A stretch of 54,131 nucleotides of DNA from an uncultured Pelagibacteraceae bacterium. Lineage in GTDB: Bacteria; Pseudomonadota; Alphaproteobacteria; Pelagibacterales; Pelagibacteraceae. Below are positions 22,216 to 31,255 of this stretch, piece by piece (within the stretch, counting starts at the first letter, position 1; each line of letters begins with the position of its first letter). The position numbers and the translations under genes were made by a program. The notes under the pieces are model-generated. The model was not told the origin of the DNA. It did not search any database and worked only from the letters and a program-made list of their open reading frames with translations. The stretch lies in contig CACPBW010000004.1 in NCBI GenBank assembly GCA_902632275.1, positions 1-54,131 of the forward strand, written 5' to 3'.

Positions 22216-22947
22216 TTAAATTTTTATTATTTTTTTTACCTTGAGTTTTGCTGTTTCATTAATTAATTCAATAGTTTTTTTTATATTCATTATTAATACT
22301 TTTTTTCTAGGTCCATACGCATGAATAAGTTTACTTTTATCCAGACAAACAGCTACATGACCCTTCCAGTAGATAATATCGCCTCTTGAAAATTTGATTA
22401 ATTTTTTTTTACCTTTTTTAAAAGATATTTGGTCTTTTGTATCTCTTGGAAAAAATTTATTATTATAAAGATAGTACAATTGAACAAGTGCCGAGCAGTC
22501 TATACCTTTGTATGATTTACCACCCCAGGCATATTTACAATTTATAAAAGACTTTAAAATTTTAACAAAATTTCTGTCTTTGTAATTTATTGGTTTAATT
22601 TCTGTCCTTTTTACCCATTTACCCTTCTCAAATTCTATAAATTTTTTTCTTTTCGAAATCATTGGCAATCTACTATTAAATGTAAGAAAGTTTTTTTTTT
22701 TATTTTGAGAAAATATCCTAGTTTTTAATCTATTAGTTTTAAAAATAATTTTTAAGCCTTTTTTAAGTTTTTCGTTTTTAATATAACCTGAATAATTGTC
22801 ATTATATGTCTTAATTTTTAACCATCTATTTTTATTCTTAATAATTTTTATTTTTTCTCCATATATTATTTGACTTGTAATCTCTGATTTTTTCGATGGT
22901 TTTTTATAAATATTTCTTATTAATGATGTTGAAAATAAATTAGTCAT
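22216..22947 (-). CDS. NlpC/P60 family peptidase with SH3 domains
   Basis: A 243-residue predicted cell-wall peptide hydrolase. Residues 10-120 look like one or two bacterial SH3 modules (IIYGEKIKIIKNKNRWLKI). The C-terminal NlpC/P60 domain has the catalytic Cys151 in YKGIDCSALVQ and His197 in YWKGHVAVCL, with FPRDTKDQI between them. No signal peptide is visible, which suggests cytoplasmic cleavage of peptides from imported muropeptides, similar to the dipeptidyl-peptidase VI type. That agrees with ampG directly upstream, which it overlaps by eight bases. Confidence 0.88.
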   Translation of the reverse strand: MTNLFSTSLIRNIYKKPSKKSEITSQIIYGEKIKIIKNKNRWLKIKTYNDNYSGYIKNEKLKKGLKIIFKTNRLKTRIFSQNKKKNFLTFNSRLPMISKRKKFIEFEKGKWVKRTEIKPINYKDRNFVKILKSFINCKYAWGGKSYKGIDCSALVQLYYLYNNKFFPRDTKDQISFKKGKKKLIKFSRGDIIYWKGHVAVCLDKSKLIHAYGPRKKVLIMNIKKTIELINETAKLKVKKIIKI

Positions 22948-24316
22948 TAAGTTTAATTTTATTTTTCATCAGATATAGAAGAATAAGTGATGGAATTACC
23001 ATTAAAGCTGTAATAATAAAAAATATACCCCAATCACCATTTAGCCAATCTACTAATGCACCTGAGGAAGAAGCAAGTGTAGTTCTCCCTGCTGTACCTA
23101 AAGAAGCAAGCAGGGCATATTGTGTAGCAGTATAATTTCTGTCTACTAATAAAGATATAAAAGCAACAAACGCAACTGTTGCAAAAGCAGCCGCCATATC
23201 ATCTAAAATAACCGCTATTGCAAATAATAAATATGATTTATCACTCCATGCTAAAAAAGAAAAAAGAATATTTGTTAATGCCATCAATATTCCTGCCAAA
23301 AACATTGATTTTACTACTCCTGACCGAATAGCGAACATTCCTCCTAATAAAGTAAAAATTACTGTAGTTATCCAACCAAAAGTTTTTGAATAAAGAGCTA
23401 TATCGGATTTAGAAAAGCCAATTTCTTTATAAAAAATTACCGACATTCTTCCTAAAAAAGCTTCTCCAATTTTAAAAAGAAAAATAAAACTTATAATTCC
23501 AATAGCTATTCCTTTTCCATTTTTTTTAAAAAAACTTATTAAAGGGCCAGAAATAGTCGAAGTAACCCAAGCTAAAATTTTAGTAAATATATTATTATAA
23601 TTTAATTTACCTAAAATTTTTTCATCTAATTCAAGATGAGAATTTTTTATATTAAAAAAATTTCTTTCTTTAATAAATAAAATACCTATATTTAATAAAA
23701 TTATAATTATACCCAAACCTAAAAAAGATAATTGCCAATAATTTTCTATTCCTAAATTTTCTAAAAAATCCGCCAAGGTTAAAGCGATTACACCCCCTAA
23801 TTTATAACCTGACCACCAACCAACCACTGCTACCGCTGCACCTGCGGCCATAGCTTCTTTTTCCTCATTTTTTATTTGCTCAATTCTCAAAGCATCCACA
23901 GTTATATCCTGTGTGGCTGAGGCTAGAGCAATAATTAATCCTGCACCAATAACTAGATTTAGATTTTGCACTGGGTTAATAAAGCTCCAGAATATTAATC
24001 CGATTAAAATTATTATCTGCATTAAAAAAATCCAAGACTTTCTATGACCAATTTTTTTTGTCAAAAAGGGTATCTGAATTCTGTCAATTAATGGTGCCCA
24101 AAAATAGTTAAAGGCATAAACTGCAAAAATTAATCCGGCCCATCCAATAGTGGATCTTGATAAACCTTCTTCTTTTAACCACAAACTTAAACTGCTTCCT
24201 ATAATTACCCAGGGAAAGCCACTAATGGCTCCTAACAGTAAAATTTTTAACATTCTCATGTCAAAATAGAATTTTACAGTATCAAAAAATTTTTTTTCTT
24301 TTTTTATTTCAATCAT
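22940..24316 (-). CDS. ampG: AmpG-like muropeptide permease (MFS)
   Basis: A 458-residue multi-pass transporter with about 12 to 14 hydrophobic segments. The N-terminal LLGAISGFPWVIIGSSLSLWLKEEGLS and the SATQDITVDALRIE motif are typical of AmpG, which imports anhydro-muropeptides for recycling. The start at 24316 gives an ATGA overlap with trkH; a longer reading from 24400 would run 87 bases into trkH and adds a non-homologous N-terminus. The adjacent NlpC/P60 gene supports a recycling role. A general PAT/MFS transporter is the alternative. Confidence 0.85.
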   Translation of the reverse strand: MIEIKKEKKFFDTVKFYFDMRMLKILLLGAISGFPWVIIGSSLSLWLKEEGLSRSTIGWAGLIFAVYAFNYFWAPLIDRIQIPFLTKKIGHRKSWIFLMQIIILIGLIFWSFINPVQNLNLVIGAGLIIALASATQDITVDALRIEQIKNEEKEAMAAGAAVAVVGWWSGYKLGGVIALTLADFLENLGIENYWQLSFLGLGIIIILLNIGILFIKERNFFNIKNSHLELDEKILGKLNYNNIFTKILAWVTSTISGPLISFFKKNGKGIAIGIISFIFLFKIGEAFLGRMSVIFYKEIGFSKSDIALYSKTFGWITTVIFTLLGGMFAIRSGVVKSMFLAGILMALTNILFSFLAWSDKSYLLFAIAVILDDMAAAFATVAFVAFISLLVDRNYTATQYALLASLGTAGRTTLASSSGALVDWLNGDWGIFFIITALMVIPSLILLYLMKNKIKLND

Positions 24317-25758
24317 TTTTTCCAAAAGGATGGTAAAAATAAAACTAATATAGCAAATAATTCCAGTCTTCCTAATATCATACCCGCACTTAAAATCCAT
24401 TTAGAAGCATCAGGTAATGTTGAAAAATTTCCATTTGAGCCAATTACAGACCCAAGTCCCGGACCAACATTAGAAATTGATGTGGCAGCAGCAGAAATCG
24501 AGGTTATAAAATCTAAACCAGTTATAGATAGGAGTGCTGTTATAAAAAAGAAAATCAAAATATATAAGTATATAAAAGAGATAATTGAAGCTAAGAATTT
24601 ATCATTAACATTATTATTTTCGTACTTTATTACAAAAATTCCTCTTGGATAAATAATTTTTTTTAGCTGTGTCATTACAAACTTATATAAAATTTGAACT
24701 CGAAATATTTTTATTCCACATGTAGTAGATCCCGCGCAACCCCCAATAAACATTAAGATTAAAAAATAAAATAACGAAAAACTTCCCCATTGGTCAAAAT
24801 GACCAGTTACATATCCAGTGCCTGTTAAAATCGATATTGAGTTAAAAATTACTGATCTTAAATCTGTTAAACCAAAACTTTCGAGTTTAAAAAATAAATA
24901 AATTGAAATTATTAGAATAGATATTATTGTTACTTTTAAAAAAGTTATCACCTGTGTATCATTTAAAAAAACTTTCCTATTACCATTTAAAAATTTTATA
25001 TATGCAATAAATGGTATACTTCCTAGTATTATAAATAAAATTGCAGTTATTTCTATTTTTACATTATTAAAATACCCAATAGATTCATTATAATTTGAGA
25101 AACCACCAGTAGCAATTGTTGTCATGGAATGTGTTAAGCTATCAAAAAAATTCATTCCAAATATTTTATATGCTGCAGCACATATTAAAGTTAACGTAAA
25201 ATAAATAAAAACTAATTTTAAAGATATTTCTTTAGAAGAGGGTAAAATTTCGTCAGAAGAATCTGTATTAAGAACTTTAAAAAGAAGCATTCCACCAATA
25301 TTCATTATAGGCATTAAAGTAATTGCCATTACTATAATTCCTATACCCCCAAGCCATTGTAGTAGCGCTCTCCAAAGTAAAATACTTTTAGGTACAATTT
25401 CTAAATTTGTAATTACAGTTGAACCTGTTGTAGTAAGACCAGACATGCTCTCAAAGAAAGAGTCTGTAAAAGATAAATTCAAATTTGAAAAATAAAAAGG
25501 TAAAGCACCAAATATTGCAATTGTAAGCCAGGACAGAGTAGTCAGAAGAAACGCCTGCTGTAGATCGATTTTTTTATTATAATCTAGATTGGATAAAATA
25601 AACAAAACACCAAATACTAGCGTAATTACTGAAGATGCAATAAAAGAGGAATCAAGTTCAGAAAAAACTAACTGTATTATAATTGGAATAACCATAAATA
25701 TTCCAAGGATTATTTGTAGTACACCAATAATGAAAAAAACTGTTTTATAATTGGACAT
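24313..25758 (-). CDS. trkH: Trk-type potassium uptake protein TrkH
   Basis: A 481-residue membrane protein, the translocating subunit of Trk potassium uptake. Four repeated pore loops carry selectivity glycines: SGLTTTGSTV, TTIATGGFSNYN, LTGTGYVTGHFDQW and SNVGPGLGSV. The FIGGCAGSTTCGIKIFR stretch is another TrkH hallmark. The regulatory TrkA subunit is not in the window. It opens a run of four minus-strand genes. A 13-base tandem repeat at its 5' end duplicates the start codon out of frame. Confidence 0.93.
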   Translation of the reverse strand: MSNYKTVFFIIGVLQIILGIFMVIPIIIQLVFSELDSSFIASSVITLVFGVLFILSNLDYNKKIDLQQAFLLTTLSWLTIAIFGALPFYFSNLNLSFTDSFFESMSGLTTTGSTVITNLEIVPKSILLWRALLQWLGGIGIIVMAITLMPIMNIGGMLLFKVLNTDSSDEILPSSKEISLKLVFIYFTLTLICAAAYKIFGMNFFDSLTHSMTTIATGGFSNYNESIGYFNNVKIEITAILFIILGSIPFIAYIKFLNGNRKVFLNDTQVITFLKVTIISILIISIYLFFKLESFGLTDLRSVIFNSISILTGTGYVTGHFDQWGSFSLFYFLILMFIGGCAGSTTCGIKIFRVQILYKFVMTQLKKIIYPRGIFVIKYENNNVNDKFLASIISFIYLYILIFFFITALLSITGLDFITSISAAATSISNVGPGLGSVIGSNGNFSTLPDASKWILSAGMILGRLELFAILVLFLPSFWKK

Positions 25759-25845
25759 TTTGTTTGGACATTATTTTATGGTAAATAAATTTCAACACTA
25801 TAAGAATTAATAAAAACAACCAAATATGTGAATTTTTGAAAACTT

Positions 25846-27414
25846 GTGATTGATAAAGCCAATTTAGATAAGACAAATGCATGGCCTTTTATTGAGGCAA
25901 AAAAAATTCTTAATGAAAGGGAAACATCAATTAAAAAGAAAGGTAAAATTATATTGCAAACGGGCTATGGCCCTAGCGGACTTCCGCATATTGGTACTTT
26001 TGGTGAAGTTGCTAGAACGTCCATGATAGTAAACGCTCTGGATCAAATTACAGATTTGCCGAAAGAAATTATTACTTTTTCTGATGACATGGATGGTCTT
26101 AGAAAAGTTCCGGACAATATCCCTAATGTAAAAAAATTAGAGGATAATTTACATAAACCTTTAACACTTGTTCCAGACCCCTTTGAAAAATATGAAAGTT
26201 TCGGTGAGCATAATAATGAGATGCTAAAAAAATTCTTAGATGAATTTAAGTTTAAGTATACTTTTAAAAGTTCGACTAATCTTTACAAGACAGGTTTTTT
26301 TAATGAGACACTCAAACTTATATTGAAAAACTATAATGGAATTATGGATATAATAATACCGACACTTGGAAAGGAAAGACAAAAAACTTATTCTCCATTT
26401 TTGCCTATCTGTCCTAATTCAAAAAAAGTTTTAGAGATACCCGTGATAGAGATAGACGAAAAAAATTCAAAAATTATTTTTGATAACAAAGGTCAAAAAC
26501 TTGAATCAAGTATTTTAGATGGAAATTGTAAATTACAATGGAAAGTTGATTGGGCAATGAGATGGTATGCTTTAGATATTGATTTTGAAATGTATGGTAA
26601 AGATCTAATTGAGAGTGCAATTTTGTCTACCAAGATTATTAATTTGCTCGGAAAAAAATGCCCAAGTGGTTTTGCTTATGAGTTGTTTTTAGACGAAAAA
26701 GGTGAAAAAATTTCTAAGTCAAAAGGTAATGGAATAACAATTGAGCAATGGTTAGAATATGCATCGCCTGAAAGTTTATCTTTGTTTATGTATCAAAACC
26801 CTAAAAGAGCAAAAAAACTATATAAAGAAATAATACCAAAATCAGTAGATGAATATTTAGACTTTATTGAAAAAGGCAAATCTCAGAATGATCTTCAAAT
26901 TCTTATGAATCCAGTTTGGCATGTACATAATTCTAAAATGCCTAAGGAAAAATATATTATGAGTTTTTCTATGTTGCTTAATCTTGTGGAGACAAGCAAT
27001 GCAGATAACAAAGATCTTTTATGGAAATTTGTGAAAAAATATAAAAAAGATATTTCAGAGAAAAATCAAACCATTTTTAATAACTTAATAGGATATGCAA
27101 TCAAATATTTTAATGATGTAATTAAGAAAACTAAAAAATATAAAAAGCCTAATAAGGATGAGAAAAATGCCTTAGAGGCTCTGATAAATGCTTTGGATAA
27201 TTGTAGCGATGACATGAAACCAGAGGATATCCAAACAAAAATTTATTCTGTTGGAAAAGAAAACGGTTACAAAGAAAATTTACGTGATTGGTTCAAATTA
27301 ATTTATGAGGTTGTTTTTGGAGTTGAAAATGGTCCAAGGATGGGTTTTTTTATAAGTTTTTTTGGAGTTAACGAAACTAAAAATCTAATAAAACAAAAAA
27401 TAAATAATGTTTGA
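25846..27414 (+). CDS. lysS: Lysyl-tRNA synthetase, class I
   Basis: A 522-residue synthetase charging tRNA-Lys. It is the class I (archaeal-type) form: the HIGH-like motif is GPSGLPHIGTF at about 43-52 and the KMSKS-like motif is EKISKSKGNG near residue 288. Class I LysRS replaces the usual class II enzyme in alphaproteobacteria and spirochaetes. The GTG start is forced by an in-frame TGA nine bases upstream, and KTNAWPFIEAKKIL near the N-terminus matches homologues. It overlaps pyrD by eight bases. Confidence 0.95.
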   Translation: MIDKANLDKTNAWPFIEAKKILNERETSIKKKGKIILQTGYGPSGLPHIGTFGEVARTSMIVNALDQITDLPKEIITFSDDMDGLRKVPDNIPNVKKLEDNLHKPLTLVPDPFEKYESFGEHNNEMLKKFLDEFKFKYTFKSSTNLYKTGFFNETLKLILKNYNGIMDIIIPTLGKERQKTYSPFLPICPNSKKVLEIPVIEIDEKNSKIIFDNKGQKLESSILDGNCKLQWKVDWAMRWYALDIDFEMYGKDLIESAILSTKIINLLGKKCPSGFAYELFLDEKGEKISKSKGNGITIEQWLEYASPESLSLFMYQNPKRAKKLYKEIIPKSVDEYLDFIEKGKSQNDLQILMNPVWHVHNSKMPKEKYIMSFSMLLNLVETSNADNKDLLWKFVKKYKKDISEKNQTIFNNLIGYAIKYFNDVIKKTKKYKKPNKDEKNALEALINALDNCSDDMKPEDIQTKIYSVGKENGYKENLRDWFKLIYEVVFGVENGPRMGFFISFFGVNETKNLIKQKINNV

Positions 27415-28456
27415 AAAAATACGAGGATTAATTTTTAAATTAGACCCTGAAACAGCGCATAATTTGGCAATTAAAGCCTTAAAGTTGAATTATATTCCAA
27501 ATAAAACAGTTCAAAAAAATAAAATTCTTGAATTGGATATCTTTGGAAAAAAAATACCAAATCCTATTGGTATTGCAGCAGGTTTTGACAAAGATGCTGA
27601 GGTATATAACTCTTTGTTTAAATTGGGATTTGGTTTTGTTGAAGTTGGAACAGTCACCCCGCTCAAGCAATATGGTAATCCAAAACCAAGAGTATTTAGA
27701 CTTGAAGAAGATGAAGCTTTGATAAATAGATTAGGGTTTAATAATTCCGGTTCTGACAAGGTGAGAGCAAGAATATTATCAAATTCACCAAAGGGACTTT
27801 TAGGAATAAATATTGGACCCAATAAAGATACAAAAGACCGAGTAAAAGACTATTTAGAAGGTTTAAGAAAATTTCATGATATTGGCGATTATTTAACAGT
27901 TAATATTTCATCTCCAAATACTGAAAATTTAAGGAGCTTTCATAAAGATGAAGAGTTAGATGAACTTCTCAAAGAAATTCAAGCTGAAAAGACTAAATTG
28001 AAAACAAATGTACCTATTGCCTTAAAAATTTCTCCAGATATCGAAAATAAAAGTATAGATAGAATATGTGAAATTTTAACTAATAATAAAATTAAAACAG
28101 TAATCATCTCAAACTCGACTGATAGAACAAGAGAAAATTTGAAAAATATTAACAAATTAGAAAAAGGAGGACTATCAGGCAAACCACTTGAAAATAAATC
28201 AAATTTTCTAATTAACGAATTTTTTAAAAATTTAAAATCAGATATTACAATTATTGGAGTTGGAGGAATTGATAGCGGTAGATCAGTTTACGAAAAAATA
28301 ATAAATGGTGCAAAACTTGTTCAACTTTATACTGGAATGGTTTTTAAAGGTCCAAATATAGTATCTAAAATAAATGATGAATTGATAGAAATAATAAAAA
28401 AAACAGGTGTAAATAATATTTCTGAATTAGTAGGTTCTAAAAATAAACTTGACTGA
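27407..28456 (+). CDS. pyrD: Dihydroorotate dehydrogenase (quinone)
   Basis: A 349-residue class 2 dihydroorotate dehydrogenase of pyrimidine synthesis. The N-terminal helix (FEKIRGLIFKLDPETAHNLAIKAL) is the membrane-associating extension of the class. FMN-binding and catalytic motifs include GIAAGFDKDAE, VEVGTVTPLKQYGNPKPRVFRL, NRLGFNNSG and NISSPNTENLR, and GVGGIDSGRSVYEKI near the C-terminus. The promoter of rpmB is embedded in its last codons. Confidence 0.96.
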   Translation: MFEKIRGLIFKLDPETAHNLAIKALKLNYIPNKTVQKNKILELDIFGKKIPNPIGIAAGFDKDAEVYNSLFKLGFGFVEVGTVTPLKQYGNPKPRVFRLEEDEALINRLGFNNSGSDKVRARILSNSPKGLLGINIGPNKDTKDRVKDYLEGLRKFHDIGDYLTVNISSPNTENLRSFHKDEELDELLKEIQAEKTKLKTNVPIALKISPDIENKSIDRICEILTNNKIKTVIISNSTDRTRENLKNINKLEKGGLSGKPLENKSNFLINEFFKNLKSDITIIGVGGIDSGRSVYEKIINGAKLVQLYTGMVFKGPNIVSKINDELIEIIKKTGVNNISELVGSKNKLD

Positions 28457-28477
28457 GTAATTTTCAACGCATATACA
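28449..28477 (+). promoter_or_regulatory. Predicted sigma-70 promoter of rpmB inside the pyrD 3' end
   Basis: TTGACT (28449-28454) overlaps the last pyrD codons and stop. After 17 bases comes TATACA (28472-28477). The predicted start near 28484 leaves only about six bases before the rpmB ATG. Confidence 0.6.
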
Positions 28478-28489
28478 TTCTTAGATTTT

Positions 28490-28771
28490 ATGTCGAAAAA
28501 ATGTGAATTAACTGGAAAAATACCTTTAAAGGGACATAAGGTAAGTCACGCTAATAATAAAACTAAAAGAAGATTTCTACCAAACCTGAAAAAAGTAAGA
28601 TTCAAGAGTGAAATGCTAAATAAAAGTTTAAAACTTACTGTTTCAAACTCTGGAATACGATCAGTCGATAAAAAAGGAAGTTTTGACCAATTTATAAAAT
28701 CAGCAAAAACAAAAAATCTTTCTTTCAGATTAAAGAAAATTAAAAAAACTTTATTAAATAAATCAGCTTGA
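28490..28771 (+). CDS. rpmB: 50S ribosomal protein L28
   Basis: A 93-residue ribosomal protein of the large subunit. The N-terminal [29 protein letters not shown] pattern is the L28 signature, and the C-terminal half is lysine-rich with the conserved [17 protein letters not shown] stretch. The length fits the alphaproteobacterial form, longer than the 78 residues of E. coli. It overlaps the following transporter gene by one base (TGATG) and has an almost leaderless predicted transcript. Confidence 0.96.
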   Translation: MSKKCELTGKIPLKGHKVSHANNKTKRRFLPNLKKVRFKSEMLNKSLKLTVSNSGIRSVDKKGSFDQFIKSAKTKNLSFRLKKIKKTLLNKSA

Positions 28772-29325
28772 TGAATAAAATATTTCTTTCCCTCGCTTTT
28801 ATGATGGGATTAGTTGTTTTAGCATCAAACTATCTCGTACAGTTCCCTATTAAATATTATGGTCTTGAAAATATTCTCACATATGGAGCTTTCAGTTATC
28901 CTATAGCTTTTTTGATAACTGATCTTGCAAACAGATCATTTGGTAAAATAGTTGCTAGAAAAATAGTATATATAGGATTTACAATTGGAATTTTATTTAC
29001 TTTGATATTTGCCACAAACTATTCTGACTTAATTTCAGTAAGAATAGCTATTGGTTCAGGTACAGCCTTTATAGTTGCTCAGTTGCTAGATGTTCAAATT
29101 TTTGATCAATTAAGGATGAAGAAGTGGTTTGTGGCTCCATTAACATCTTCGTTAATAGGTTCGACAGTTGATACATTTTTATTCTTCTCGATTTCATTCT
29201 ATGGAACAGGAATACCTTGGGTATCATTATCATTAGGAGATTTGGCTGTAAAAATATTTGTAGCATTAGTAATGTTAATTCCATTTAGACTTCTATTAGG
29301 AACATTAAAGACTGCTAAAATTTAG
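28771..29325 (+). CDS. VUT-family (putative queuosine precursor) transporter
   Basis: A 184-residue integral membrane protein with about six hydrophobic segments. The family motifs FSYPIAFLITDLANRSFGK, FIVAQLLDVQIFDQLR and SSLIGSTVDTFLFFSISF match the VUT/ECF-like family to which the E. coli queuosine precursor transporter YhhQ belongs. The ATG at 28771, overlapping the rpmB stop, is chosen over a TTG one codon earlier. The substrate is inferred from the family only. Its 3' end overlaps the convergent agmatinase-like gene by four bases. Confidence 0.85.
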   Translation: MNKIFLSLAFMMGLVVLASNYLVQFPIKYYGLENILTYGAFSYPIAFLITDLANRSFGKIVARKIVYIGFTIGILFTLIFATNYSDLISVRIAIGSGTAFIVAQLLDVQIFDQLRMKKWFVAPLTSSLIGSTVDTFLFFSISFYGTGIPWVSLSLGDLAVKIFVALVMLIPFRLLLGTLKTAKI

Positions 29326-30197
29326 TATAAAAATTTATACGATAAAATTTTGTAAGCTAATTTAGCCACAAGAAAATTATATGAGTTAAAACCTTTTATC
29401 GGAGATAGCTCATTAATATCAGCGCCAACAATTTTTGAATTTTGTGCAGCAATTTTTATAATTTCTAGGGTCTCATCCCAAAATAAACCACCAGGTTCCG
29501 GTGTGCCTGTTGCTGGCATAATGCTTGAATCCAAACCATCTACATCAAAGGTTAAATAAACTGTTTTATTTTTTATAAGCTTTTTAAATTTCTTGAGATC
29601 CCACTTAGTTTTATCTTTTGCCCAAAATATTTTTATTTTGGATGAATTTTTTTTTAAATATAGGATTTCACTTTGAGAGATATTTCTAATTCCAAAAGAA
29701 ATTATTGAAATATTAGGATAATCCAGACATCTTCTTATAGCCGAAGCGTGGGAAAATTTTTGTCCATTATAACTTTCTCTTAAATCTGCGTGAGCGTCAA
29801 AATGTAAAATACAAATTTTTTTGTATTTTTTACTAAAAGGCTCAATACATCCTGGAGTAATTGAATGCTCACCCCCAAAAGTCATAGGAAAAATATTTTT
29901 ATCTAAAATTTTTTTATTAATTAAAGAAATCTGTTTAAGTGCATCATTAATATTATTTTTTATTTTAAATGGTTTTAATGTTTTTATACCTATTTTTCTA
30001 AATGGCTCACAGTTCAATTCTTCATCGTAAAGCTCTACTTGATGGGAGGCTTTAATTATTTGTTTTGGACCGTTTTTTGTTCCTCCTCCATAACTTACAG
30101 TTTTTTCAAGACCAAATGGAACTATAACTACTTTTTCTTTAAATTTAAATTTATTGTCAATACCAAGAAAGCCATATTTATTTGATAGATATTTCAT
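29322..30197 (-). CDS. speB: Agmatinase/arginase family ureohydrolase
   Basis: A 291-residue ureohydrolase. The two-manganese site is complete: GGEHSITPG, LHFDAHADLR and TFDVDGLDSS. EPGGLFWDETLEII follows as in agmatinases. The enzyme would release urea from a guanidino compound, classically agmatine giving putrescine. It is the last gene of an operon that already has an ornithine-decarboxylase-like gene able to make putrescine, and no arginine decarboxylase is seen nearby, so its true substrate may differ. It lies 14 bases after the deoxyhypusine-synthase-like gene. Confidence 0.85.
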   Translation of the reverse strand: MKYLSNKYGFLGIDNKFKFKEKVVIVPFGLEKTVSYGGGTKNGPKQIIKASHQVELYDEELNCEPFRKIGIKTLKPFKIKNNINDALKQISLINKKILDKNIFPMTFGGEHSITPGCIEPFSKKYKKICILHFDAHADLRESYNGQKFSHASAIRRCLDYPNISIISFGIRNISQSEILYLKKNSSKIKIFWAKDKTKWDLKKFKKLIKNKTVYLTFDVDGLDSSIMPATGTPEPGGLFWDETLEIIKIAAQNSKIVGADINELSPIKGFNSYNFLVAKLAYKILSYKFLY

Positions 30198-30211
30198 TTA
30201 TAAATTTAACT

Positions 30212-31255
30212 TTAATCAAATATCTTTGAAAAGTTTTTTCTATTTCTATTCTTCCATTTACCAGCGTGATAAGCATCACTTGCAATTAGGGGTAAAACAC
30301 TCGTGGCCTCAGCGAAGACCATTTGCTCTTTTGTGGTGTCTACTTTGCCCCAGGAACTAGCTTCTTTTAATGTTGAACTACTACAAGCACCATCTCTAGA
30401 GTCTGCAACAGTAATTTGAATAGCATATTTGTGCATATCAACATTTTTTCCTAAAAGTTCAGCACAAATTACAGTATCCTGAATAAAATTTTTTGGAACT
30501 CCACCACCAATCATAAAAAGACCTGATCCCTTAGATTTTATTTTAATTTCAGTTAATTCTCTGAATTCTCTAATCGAGTCTATTGTAATATGTTTTTTTG
30601 GATTTCTTTCTTGATGCATCACTAGACCAAATCCAGCACTTGAGTCAGTAAAAGCTGGACAAAAAATTGGGACATTATTATCATATGCTACTTCAATTAA
30701 AGATTCTTTCTTCTTTGCATTCGTTTTTAGATATTTTCCAATTTCTTTTATGAATTCTCTAGATGTATATGGCCTTGGTTCTAGTTTATCTGCAATTTCA
30801 CCAATAATCTTATCACACTTCTGTAGCTCATCTTCATCGATATATGTGTCGTAAATTCTATCTATGTAATTCTTTCTTAGCTCATCGTCATTTTGAAACT
30901 GAGAACCCTGATAATGTTTAAAACCAAGTGCTTCGAAAAAATCCATATCAATTATTGATGCTCCAGTTGCAACAATAGCATCCACCATATTATATTTAAC
31001 CATATCCCTATAAATATGCATACATCCTGCTGCAGAGGTTGAGCCAGCTAAAGTTAAAAAGATTGTACAATCTTTATCTTTAAGCATTTCATTATAAATA
31101 TTTGTTGCATTTGCAGTCTCTCTGGAAACAAATGACATTTTTCCCATTGCTGATACAATTTCTCTACTGTCAAATTTAGTAATATCAATATGCTCCACTT
31201 GATTTTTTAAAAAATCTTTTTTACTGTTATGACCTAGATTTTTTTTATCAGACAT
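30212..31255 (-). CDS. Deoxyhypusine-synthase-like protein
   Basis: A 347-residue member of the deoxyhypusine synthase family, NAD-dependent enzymes that move an aminobutyl group from spermidine. The catalytic lysine is kept at about residue 304 in EASSWGKVD, and the NAD-binding stretch FLTLAGSTSAAGCMH and the MIGGGVPKNFI motif are present. Bacteria lack eIF5A, the eukaryotic acceptor, and plant homospermidine synthases arose from this family, so a polyamine acceptor is likely. Its start overlaps the decarboxylase stop by one base. The family call is firm; the exact reaction is unknown. Confidence 0.85.
   Translation of the reverse strand: MSDKKNLGHNSKKDFLKNQVEHIDITKFDSREIVSAMGKMSFVSRETANATNIYNEMLKDKDCTIFLTLAGSTSAAGCMHIYRDMVKYNMVDAIVATGASIIDMDFFEALGFKHYQGSQFQNDDELRKNYIDRIYDTYIDEDELQKCDKIIGEIADKLEPRPYTSREFIKEIGKYLKTNAKKKESLIEVAYDNNVPIFCPAFTDSSAGFGLVMHQERNPKKHITIDSIREFRELTEIKIKSKGSGLFMIGGGVPKNFIQDTVICAELLGKNVDMHKYAIQITVADSRDGACSSSTLKEASSWGKVDTTKEQMVFAEATSVLPLIASDAYHAGKWKNRNRKNFSKIFD

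Noticed and set aside
24317..24400. N-terminal extension of the AmpG-like protein
   Set aside because: The extra 28 residues lie wholly inside trkH, and the ATG at 24316 makes the ATGA overlap used repeatedly in this window.
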